Of a stretch of DNA of 53,078 nucleotides, positions 46,746-53,078 are shown one piece after another; positions within the stretch are counted from its first letter, which is position 1; each line of letters starts with the position of its first letter. The notes below the pieces were generated by a model, which was given only the letters and a program-made list of their open reading frames with translations, had not been told where the DNA came from and searched no databases. The position numbers and the translations under genes were made by a program. Origin of the DNA: Mediterranea sp. (in: CFB group bacteria). Its GTDB lineage: Bacteria; Bacteroidota; Bacteroidia; Bacteroidales; Bacteroidaceae. The stretch is taken from positions 1 through 53,078 of the forward strand of contig JAIRNG010000015.1 in assembly GCA_031258135.1 (NCBI GenBank), read 5' to 3'.

Positions 46746-47315
46746 GGCACTGTGTCTCCTTCCCGCATCCAGCGCTTTGAGGTTCATTTCAACAATGGCT
46801 TCTCCCTTGCGTGCGAATATATCGCGGATACTATCCTGTATCTTCGTATAGTCGATGCCCAGGAAGGGGGTAGTCGCTCCCAGCAGTACGATGTTGGCAA
46901 CGCGGGCCGCACCTGTCTCTCTGGCAATTTTATCTACGTTAAGGATCACTTTCTTCGGCAGTTTGTTTATCTCCGCCATGATGTCGGTCTCAGCGGGATA
47001 GTTGGGGATGTTGATGAACGGGGTTTCGTTTGTCACCAGCCAGCCGTCTTTGCTCAGGTAGGGCAGGTAGCGCAGGCCTTCCATCGGCTCAAGGGAGATG
47101 ATGAGATCGCATTGTCCCGAAGGGATCAGGTCGGATGCAACCGGTTGGTCGCTGATGCGCAGGTTGGACTGTACGTCTCCTCCACGCTGACTCATGCCGT
47201 GTACTTCGGCTTGCTTCATGTATAGCCCGTCTCTGAGGGCGGCTTGTCCGATCACTGTTGCGATGGACAGTATCCCTTGCCCGCCGACGCCTGATAATAT
47301 GATATCTTTTTTCAT
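46704..47315 (-). CDS. iorB: Indolepyruvate ferredoxin oxidoreductase beta subunit
   Basis: ATG 47315 (MKKDIILSGVGGQGILS) overlaps the iorA stop by 4 bp and gives 203 residues. It has the gamma/beta POR domain: GVGGQGILSIATVIG, VHGMSQRGGDVQSNLR and LLGATTPFLGI. The two-subunit enzyme oxidises aryl pyruvates (from Trp, Phe, Tyr) to aryl-acetyl-CoA with ferredoxin. The last residues ([12 protein letters not shown]) are encoded by the palindromic array. Confidence 0.92.
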   Translation of the reverse strand: MKKDIILSGVGGQGILSIATVIGQAALRDGLYMKQAEVHGMSQRGGDVQSNLRISDQPVASDLIPSGQCDLIISLEPMEGLRYLPYLSKDGWLVTNETPFINIPNYPAETDIMAEINKLPKKVILNVDKIARETGAARVANIVLLGATTPFLGIDYTKIQDSIRDIFARKGEAIVEMNLKALDAGRRHSADSLTPTLSKGEGG

Positions 47316-48904
47316 TCGTGCTTTTTTTTGCGTTTCAGTGTCTGGATACATTCTCTGCGCGGTATGATGACCGATACGCCTTTGTAATTGATTTCGTCGC
47401 GGATGATCTGCGCCATTTCTCCGTGATTCTTCTTCAATGGAACAACAACGCGGATGTGTGCAGGATCAACACCCAATCCGATACAGATGGATTCGATCTT
47501 TCCTGTTCCGGCCGAATCTTGTCCTCCGGTCATGGCGGTGGTTTCGTTGTCTGAGATAACGATAGTGACATTGCTGTTTTCGTTTGTGCAGTCCAGCAGC
47601 CCGGTCATTCCGGAGTGGGTGAAGGTCGAGTCGCCGATTACAGCTATGGCCGGATGCAGGCCTCCATCGGCAGCGCCTTTAGCCATGGTGACGGACGCTC
47701 CCATATCTACGCAGGAGTTAATGGCATTGAATGGTGCATTGGCTCCCAGCGTGTAGCAACCGATGTCGCTGAACACTTTATGCGACGGGTACTCTTCTTT
47801 CAGCACCTGCGTAAGTACGGTATATACGTCACGGTGTCCACAGCCGTCGCATAATGCAGGTGGGCGCATCGTTACCAGGTCCGGCATGGCGAACGCCGGT
47901 CTGTTCTCTTTGCCTACCGCGCGGGCAACGTTGTCGGGGGTCAGCTCGCCATCCTGCGAGAGTGTGCCGTCTAACCGTCCTTTTACTTTTACGCCGATGC
48001 CCAGATAACCTTTCAATTGTTTTTCTACAAATGGCTGGCCGTCTTCCAGTACAAGGATTTCATCGCACGACTCAACTAATTGCAGGAGTTGTTTTTTAGG
48101 TAGCGGATACTGTCCGATCTTCAATACCGGATGTTCGCAGCCTTCGGGATAGCTTTCCATCAGGTAGTTGTAGCCAATACCGCAGGCGATGATTCCGAGT
48201 TTCCTGTCCGGTCCGTCGGTGTATGTATTGTATGGTGATTCTTCCGAAGCCTTGACGAATGTATCCTGTTGCTCCAGCAAAGCTTTGTAACGCTTGCGGG
48301 CATTGCCCGGCAGCAGGATGAACTGACGGGGGTCTTCGCTGAACGCCGGTTGGTTTTGTGGTTTCTGCGGTTTACGTTCTACGCCTGAGCGCGAGTGCGC
48401 CAGACGGGTAACGATACGCATAAGTACCGGTTCGCCGGTTTGTTCGGAGAACTCAAATCCGTTGTACACCATGTCGTAGGCTTCCTGCTGGTTGGCGGGT
48501 TCGTACATGGGGATAAGTGCAAAGTCTCCATAGAAACGGCTGTCCTGTTCGTTTTGCGAAGAGTGCATGCCCGGGTCGTCCGCCGCCAGAACGATCAGCC
48601 CGCCTTTTATTCCGGTTACGGCTGAGTTCACAAAACAGTCCGCAGCTACATTCATCCCTACGTGCTTCATACATACGAGGGCGCGTTTGCCCACGAATGA
48701 CATACCCAAAGCGGCTTCCATCGCTGTCTTTTCGTTGGACGCCCAACGGCTGTGTATGTTTTTCTGCATCGTGGCGGGTGCGGACTGAATGTATTCCGTG
48801 ATTTCAGTCGATGGGGTGCCGGGATAGGCGTAAACGCCCGATAGTCCGGCGTCCAGCGCCGCCTGTGCAATGGCTTCGTCGCCAAGTAGGAGTTGTTTAC
48901 TCAT
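47312..48904 (-). CDS. iorA: Indolepyruvate ferredoxin oxidoreductase alpha subunit
   Basis: The 530-residue product has the POR alpha domain (GVYAYPGTPSTEITEYIQ, MAALGMSF-like EAALGMSFVGKRALVCMKHVG) and a TPP domain (LCDGCGHRDVYTVL, CYTLGANAPFNAINSCVDMGAS, AVIGDSTFTHSGMTGLLD). Archaeal IorA ends with a ferredoxin-like domain carrying two 4Fe-4S sites. This one stops after RRECIQTLKRKKKHE with no CxxCxxC motif, so electron transfer must go through another partner. Confidence 0.92.
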   Translation of the reverse strand: MSKQLLLGDEAIAQAALDAGLSGVYAYPGTPSTEITEYIQSAPATMQKNIHSRWASNEKTAMEAALGMSFVGKRALVCMKHVGMNVAADCFVNSAVTGIKGGLIVLAADDPGMHSSQNEQDSRFYGDFALIPMYEPANQQEAYDMVYNGFEFSEQTGEPVLMRIVTRLAHSRSGVERKPQKPQNQPAFSEDPRQFILLPGNARKRYKALLEQQDTFVKASEESPYNTYTDGPDRKLGIIACGIGYNYLMESYPEGCEHPVLKIGQYPLPKKQLLQLVESCDEILVLEDGQPFVEKQLKGYLGIGVKVKGRLDGTLSQDGELTPDNVARAVGKENRPAFAMPDLVTMRPPALCDGCGHRDVYTVLTQVLKEEYPSHKVFSDIGCYTLGANAPFNAINSCVDMGASVTMAKGAADGGLHPAIAVIGDSTFTHSGMTGLLDCTNENSNVTIVISDNETTAMTGGQDSAGTGKIESICIGLGVDPAHIRVVVPLKKNHGEMAQIIRDEINYKGVSVIIPRRECIQTLKRKKKHE

Positions 48905-48948
48905 ATAGTTGAATCTTCAATTTGTATAACTCTGTTACAACTGTTGCA

Positions 48949-48956
48949 CAAAGATA
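48949..48956 (-). promoter_or_regulatory. -7 promoter box for iorA-iorB-paaK
   Basis: TATCTTTG on the minus strand, 44 bp before ATG 48904. Confidence 0.6.
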
Positions 48957-48983
48957 TATTTTTAGCGCCGGTTTATCATGGGA

Positions 48984-50006
48984 TCACTGATAAATCTTCC
49001 TGTCATTGAGCGCTTTCCAATATCTCCTTGCATTGGCCATGTGTTCGGCAAGGGTGGTGGCGAAGTTGTGTGAGCCGGAGAAATCTTCCTTGGCGCACAT
49101 GTATAAATAGTTGTGCTTTTCGTAGTTTAGCACGCTGTCAATGGCCTTGAGCGAGGGTATACGGATCGGGCCCGGGGGCAATCCCCTGTTTTTATATGTA
49201 TTATAAGGGGAGTTGACCTTAAGGTGTGCATGGGTTACCCGCCTGAGTTTGAAATCCTGCAGGGCGAACTTTACGGTCGGGTCGGCCTGCAGGGCTATGC
49301 CTTTGCGCAGGCGGTTCAGGTACAAACCCGCGACGGCCGGTTTTTCCGGAGCATAGTTGGTTTCTTCATCTACGATGGACGCCAGGGTGCAAACCTGTTC
49401 CGGGGTCAGGCCGATGGCTTTGGCTCTGGCTAAGCGTTCCCTGTTCCAGAAACGCTTGTGTTCCTTTTTCATGCGGGCGAAAAAATCGTCCACACTCATA
49501 TCCCAGTACACTTCGTAGGTGTCAGGGATAAAGAAGCCATACAGGGTCTCTTTTGTATAGCCAAGAGATTTGATAAATACGGGATCGTTCAACCGGCAGG
49601 CGATTTCGGCGGAATCGATCATTAACCGGTTACCGACATTGTGCGCCAACCGGTCGAAGGTACGCACGCTTCCGACGGTCAGGCTGACCGGGGTTTGAAC
49701 TCCTCCCGCCAGGCGCTGGTACAGACGATATGCGTTATCGCCCGGTTCAATGAGGTAACATCCGGTACAGATATGGTCTCCGTACTTTTTGTATCCGGCT
49801 ATCCACCGGAAACCTCCGGGATTATCCGGATTGCCGGCCGTTTTTACTTTATTATATATGGAGTCGACGGTATCATCACGGTCTATATAGACATAGGCTT
49901 TTTTTTCGGGGTGGAACTGCGGGAAGAATAAATAATAGTAAGCTATTCCTCCCAGTGTCAGGCCTGTACACAGGCAAATCGAAAAGATTTTGAGTATTCT
50001 ATTCAT
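48984..50006 (-). CDS. mltG: Endolytic murein transglycosylase MltG (YceG)
   Basis: The 340-residue product has one N-terminal membrane helix (ILKIFSICLCTGLTLGGIAYYYLF) and a YceG domain with the catalytic-Glu region LASIVDEETNYAPEKPAVAGLYLNRLRKGIALQADPTVKFAL. NSPYNTYKNRGLPPGPI and FSGSHNFATTLAEH follow. MltG cuts nascent glycan strands at the inner membrane. It lies 12 bp after the nuclease gene and probably shares its promoter. Confidence 0.93.
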   Translation of the reverse strand: MNRILKIFSICLCTGLTLGGIAYYYLFFPQFHPEKKAYVYIDRDDTVDSIYNKVKTAGNPDNPGGFRWIAGYKKYGDHICTGCYLIEPGDNAYRLYQRLAGGVQTPVSLTVGSVRTFDRLAHNVGNRLMIDSAEIACRLNDPVFIKSLGYTKETLYGFFIPDTYEVYWDMSVDDFFARMKKEHKRFWNRERLARAKAIGLTPEQVCTLASIVDEETNYAPEKPAVAGLYLNRLRKGIALQADPTVKFALQDFKLRRVTHAHLKVNSPYNTYKNRGLPPGPIRIPSLKAIDSVLNYEKHNYLYMCAKEDFSGSHNFATTLAEHMANARRYWKALNDRKIYQ

Positions 50007-50018
50007 TTGAGTTTTATG

Positions 50019-50873
50019 TTAAAGCGTTGATAAACCCCAGTATGCCGTATCTACGTATGCTTCGATCCGATCTTCCGTTTCATCGGGCAGGGGAGAAAAA
50101 AAGTCCAGCCGGGTTACCGTTTCCACACTGTCTATGGATACGATGTACGAGCGTAAAGGTTGGACACAGTGTTCATTGTGGAATATGAAACCGATAGCTT
50201 CCGGTTGCTTTTTGCGGAGTGAGAGTATGACCTTGAAGAAACCGTGAGGCACGACAACGTTGTTGCCGCCGATACATTGGGGCGATTCGTTGACAACAGG
50301 CCCGCAAATAACGATGACGGCGCTATCGGCAATGGCCCATTCCCTCACTTTATTTTCCAGGTCTTTCCATCTGCGCTGGTTTAGTTTCGGGTGTTGCGGA
50401 CAAATGTTGCTTAAATAGAAAGATTCTTTCATTGCGGCATTGCTCCATTTCATATCAGCGGCAGACGCCATGTGTCCCTTGTCATACCCGGAGTTACGAT
50501 AGTCTGCCGTAGTAACTGCGCCTTCTTTGACCAATGGATCGGACATGAACTTACCGTACCGTTTTTCTTTTCCCATCGTCTCGTCGATGGTCAGTTCGTA
50601 AGATACCCAGTTCGGGATTTTCCGGTTCTTGTTATAGGAAACCACGTATCCGGCGTGGACGATGATCTGTTCCGGTTGGGAAGAATACGATACGGGATAC
50701 TCCAGACCGGTATAGCCGGTGGCCCGGGGTATGGATGGGTAGGAGTAACAAACAGCGGCTGCCAGCAGTATACAGATGACAATCGCAAAGAAAGCGCCCG
50801 CATGGAGGCGCCTTTTCTTTCTGTTCCGTTTCCGTGAGTTTTTCCTGAGCGTTGTTCTCTCTTTGCGCGACAT
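50019..50873 (-). CDS. DNA/RNA non-specific endonuclease (NucA-type), membrane-anchored
   Basis: The 284-residue product has a very basic N-terminus (MSRKERTTLRKNSRKRNRKK), one membrane helix (GAFFAIVICILLAAAVCYSYP) and a beta-beta-alpha metal nuclease domain. The active-site motif reads YDKGHMASAADMKWS, with DKGH replacing the usual DRGH, and the metal-binding Asn is in LSNICPQHPKLNQ. The catalytic His is kept. It probably degrades nucleic acid in the envelope. It is first in a unit with mltG. Confidence 0.9.
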   Translation of the reverse strand: MSRKERTTLRKNSRKRNRKKRRLHAGAFFAIVICILLAAAVCYSYPSIPRATGYTGLEYPVSYSSQPEQIIVHAGYVVSYNKNRKIPNWVSYELTIDETMGKEKRYGKFMSDPLVKEGAVTTADYRNSGYDKGHMASAADMKWSNAAMKESFYLSNICPQHPKLNQRRWKDLENKVREWAIADSAVIVICGPVVNESPQCIGGNNVVVPHGFFKVILSLRKKQPEAIGFIFHNEHCVQPLRSYIVSIDSVETVTRLDFFSPLPDETEDRIEAYVDTAYWGLSTL

Positions 50874-50899
50874 AAAGAGTTTTATTGTTCTTTCCTCTG

Positions 50900-50907
50900 C
50901 AAATATA
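50900..50907 (-). promoter_or_regulatory. -7 promoter box for the nuclease-mltG unit
   Basis: TATATTTG on the minus strand, 26 bp before ATG 50873. Confidence 0.6.
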
Positions 50908-50930
50908 GCGGAAAATTTTTAAATGCGGTT

Positions 50931-50991
50931 AAACACAGAGTCATGGAGTTAGAGGAGTTAGCACTAACCCCTTAACTCCATGACTCTGTGT
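50931..50991. repeat. Simple inverted repeat (AAACACAGAGTCATGGAGTTA)
   Basis: Arms AAACACAGAGTCATGGAGTTA and TAACTCCATGACTCTGTGTTT flank a short loop. It lies between the arabinofuranosidase stop and the nuclease promoter and may terminate transcription. It shares the GGAGTTA motif with the 115-bp elements. Confidence 0.8.
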
Positions 50992-51013
50992 TTAGCCGGT
51001 GTTTAACTGGTGT

Positions 51014-53008
51014 TCAGTCTGCGTTTTTCTTAAACTTATAGATCGCAAAGGTATACGGTTCCAGCTCCGTATTAAAAACATGGCCGTCAGTGGCTATTGA
51101 TGTTTCCTGAGGTGCAATAGCTGCAGGATTTCCGATGGTATTGTCCGCGTCGATGTCTGACGAACGAAGTTTGATGCAAACGCCGTCGCTTAGCCGGTCC
51201 TGCTTTTTCAATCCGGCAAAGTTCAACGCTACAGGCTGTGTTTTATCCGAAGTATTCACTACTTTTACGATATAGGTGTCGCCGCTCTTTTCCCAGACAG
51301 CGCCGGCGAAAAGTCCGTTCTGTCCTTCGGCGCCGGTCACATTCTTCTTATCCATGGTCAGCGGAAGCACGTGGTCGCCTTTGTTTAGGGAAAAAAGCTG
51401 TTGAACGAGATAGCTGACCGTACGGACACTGTTCAGGTTATCAAACCAGATCATATCCGGACGCCATTGCCAACCTTCAACGTGGGCGAACAATGGTGCG
51501 TAGGTGGCCATGTGGACGATATCGGCATTCCGTTCCATACCGGTCATAAATGCGGCTTCGAGCAACGCGGCATGGAAGTGGTTCCATTTCTTTCCCTTGC
51601 CGTGGCAGGCATATTCGCCGGCAAATACTTTCGGGCCTTTCCGGTCGTAGTTGTCATAACGTGCGCCCTGGCTGAGGAACCAGCTTTCGGGACGATAGAA
51701 GTGTTCGTCTACCAAATCCACGTTCAGGCGTTTCATCTCCGGCCACAGGTAATCAAACTCCTTGCCTTCGGAGTTCGGGCCTGAGCTACCGATGATCTTC
51801 ATGTCCGGATAAGCCTTGCGGATGGCTTTGATGAACGGTTCGAGGTGTTCGGGATATTCAGGCCCCCATTGTTCGTTCCCGATCCCGATGAGTTTGAGGC
51901 CGAACGGAGCAGGATGTCCCATTCCGGCGCGTACTCTCCCCCATGTCGTCGTCACATCTCCATTTGCAAACTCAATCAGGTCAAGGGCGTCCTGAACATA
52001 ACCGTCCAGATCACAAACGTCCACATGCGCCGAAGCGTCGTTGTTCTGGAACTGGCAAGCCAGTCCGCAACTCAGTACGGGGAGCGGCTCCGCTCCGATC
52101 TCTTCGGATAAGAGGAAGAGTTCATAGAACCCCATGCCATAGCTCTGATAATAATCGGGGTAGAAACGGTGCGGGAAGGTGTAATGCCAGCGGTTTTCGT
52201 TCAACGGACGGTTCTCTACCGGGCCGACACTCTTTTTCCAATCATACCGGGTCTCCAGATCAGTACCTTCAACGATACAGCCGCCGGGGAAACGGAACAC
52301 ACCGGGCTTGATGTCAGCCAGCGCCTGCGCCAGGTCTTTACGAAGTCCGTTCTCGTGTCCCTTCCAGGTGTCGACGGGGAAGAGGGAAACATGTTCCAGG
52401 TCGACTGAAGCTGCGGAAGTAAGGAATATACGCAAGACGGACTTGGGCTCCGTCGTTCCCGCTTTCAGGATGACCTGGTATTTCCTCCAGCCTTCCGAGT
52501 CGATGACCAACTCCTGTGAAGCAAGAGCATGGCGTTCGCCCATACTGCCGGGTTTCACCAATTCGACACGTATCGAAGAAGCGCCTCCCTGCGGCAAACG
52601 CGCCCATACGGAGAAACGGTAATCCGCATCCTTCCTGACGCCAATGCCGAAGAAGCCTTCATTCTCCATACCCGTACGCTTATGCGCATGACCGGGATCC
52701 GCCAGACGGACATAATGCGGATTGCGTTCAAACGGCCCGTCGTTATGCAGCGACACCTTACCGAAAGTTTTCCAACCCATCAGGTTTTGCGAAAATTCAA
52801 ACGAGCGGTTCTTCACCAATTCGGCATAGAGTCCGCCGTCGGCTCCGTAGTTGATATCCTCGAAAAACAAACCATACATCGTGGATTGTATTTCGGCTCC
52901 CTGTTTTTTGGTTTGAATAACCAGTTCATGGGTTTGTGCGCTTAAAGTCAGTGTGGCGGCAAGGAAAAGAAGCCTCACCCCAAACAGGCTCACCCCAAAC
53001 AGCCTCAC
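51014..53008 (-). CDS. GH51 alpha-L-arabinofuranosidase
   Basis: The product has about 664 residues. An N-terminal carbohydrate-binding-like domain (SFEFSQNLMGWKTFG through residues 60-230) is followed by a GH51 barrel with GNEQWGPEYPEH (acid/base Glu) and VFAGEYACH (nucleophile Glu), then a C-terminal beta domain. It releases arabinose from arabinoxylan or arabinan side chains. The ORF-track start is TTG 53023; I prefer GTG 53008, giving a signal peptide (MRLFGVSLFGVRLLFLAATLTLSAQ). GTG 52993 and 52978 are alternatives. The first residues are encoded by the palindromic element and three 15-bp units. Confidence 0.9.
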   Translation of the reverse strand: MRLFGVSLFGVRLLFLAATLTLSAQTHELVIQTKKQGAEIQSTMYGLFFEDINYGADGGLYAELVKNRSFEFSQNLMGWKTFGKVSLHNDGPFERNPHYVRLADPGHAHKRTGMENEGFFGIGVRKDADYRFSVWARLPQGGASSIRVELVKPGSMGERHALASQELVIDSEGWRKYQVILKAGTTEPKSVLRIFLTSAASVDLEHVSLFPVDTWKGHENGLRKDLAQALADIKPGVFRFPGGCIVEGTDLETRYDWKKSVGPVENRPLNENRWHYTFPHRFYPDYYQSYGMGFYELFLLSEEIGAEPLPVLSCGLACQFQNNDASAHVDVCDLDGYVQDALDLIEFANGDVTTTWGRVRAGMGHPAPFGLKLIGIGNEQWGPEYPEHLEPFIKAIRKAYPDMKIIGSSGPNSEGKEFDYLWPEMKRLNVDLVDEHFYRPESWFLSQGARYDNYDRKGPKVFAGEYACHGKGKKWNHFHAALLEAAFMTGMERNADIVHMATYAPLFAHVEGWQWRPDMIWFDNLNSVRTVSYLVQQLFSLNKGDHVLPLTMDKKNVTGAEGQNGLFAGAVWEKSGDTYIVKVVNTSDKTQPVALNFAGLKKQDRLSDGVCIKLRSSDIDADNTIGNPAAIAPQETSIATDGHVFNTELEPYTFAIYKFKKNAD

Positions 53009-53040
53009 CCCGGCCCTCTCCAAAGGAGAGGGGGAAAGGA
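52971..53040 (+). repeat. Palindromic element and 15-bp units at the GH51 5' end
   Basis: CCTCACCCCAAACAG-type units repeat three times at 15 bp and lead into GGCCCTCTCCAAAGGAGAGG. They overlap the start of the GH51 gene, which reads through them. The last bases of the window hold no further gene. Confidence 0.85.
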
Positions 53041-53078
53041 AATTACCATTCTTATTCTCTTGGTTCTCTTGATTCTCT

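Overview
The window reads as a chromosomal segment of a Bacteroidales bacterium, probably of the Bacteroides/Parabacteroides/Tannerella group. The evidence is Bacteroidetes-type -7 promoter boxes (TAnnTTTG, most often TATCTTTG) in front of most transcription units, weak or absent Shine-Dalgarno sequences, and characteristic families: the NagB-like/PIG-L fusion, SusB-type GH97, DUF3575, DUF5106, DUF1573 and DUF1460 proteins, and a Wza-like SLBB protein of 850 residues. It is a housekeeping region with short accessory scars. No tRNA, rRNA, CRISPR array, prophage or intact transposon was seen.

Layout. 1-3.2 kb: end of dxs, then trkA-trkH (K+ uptake). 3.2-5.0 kb (minus): a small RHH-like protein, tadA and a 14-repeat MORN protein. 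5.0-6.6 kb: yraN, a YjbR/MmcQ protein and birA. 6.6-7.6 kb: IS1634-type transposase relic and repeats. 7.6-11.2 kb (minus): an orphan wza-like/wzz-like polysaccharide export pair. 11.4-16.5 kb: a KefB-type antiporter, lipB and the NagB-like/PIG-L protein. 16.6-19.4 kb: oxyR downstream of a cation efflux gene (minus), divergent from an MscS channel, then a relic of an archaeal-type ATPase gene. 19.7-23.4 kb: a GT2 glycosyltransferase, then an FtsX/LolE-like permease and a class I aminotransferase (both minus). 23.8-27.3 kb: a PhoB/PhoR-like two-component system and a thioredoxin-like lipoprotein. 27.3-30.8 kb (minus): a cobalamin-riboswitch-controlled btuF-btuC-btuD-type ABC importer. 31.0-36.7 kb: crcB (minus), a tandem repeat array, GH97, pepT and gcvT. 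36.7-39.3 kb (minus): an esterase, then recR, a membrane protein and a GNAT gene as one unit. 39.5-44.0 kb: a sodium/solute symporter, engB, a second array, a DUF1573 protein and an esterase-DUF1460 fusion. 44.1-44.3 kb: a probable structured ncRNA of about 185 nt with its own promoter and terminator. 44.3-51 kb (minus): DUF3575, paaK with iorB/iorA, mltG and a NucA-type nuclease. 51-53 kb (minus): a GH51 arabinofuranosidase.

The most unusual aspect is the repeat content. At least five families of palindromic or tandem repeats fill the intergenic spaces. Several run into genes and encode their first or last residues: the C-termini of PepT, IorB, the aminotransferase and probably BtuD, and the N-termini of PaaK, GcvT and the GH51 enzyme. 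Four arrays with 21, 21, 42 and 41 bp periods and short palindromic cores lie in other gaps. Other points to follow up are the ncRNA candidate, the NagB-like domain lacking three canonical catalytic residues, the esterase-amidase fusion, the OxyR-CDF operon and the eroded ATPase gene.

All calls come from reading the sequence and the supplied ORF translations. No database search was run, so family names rest on recognised motifs and remembered family features.
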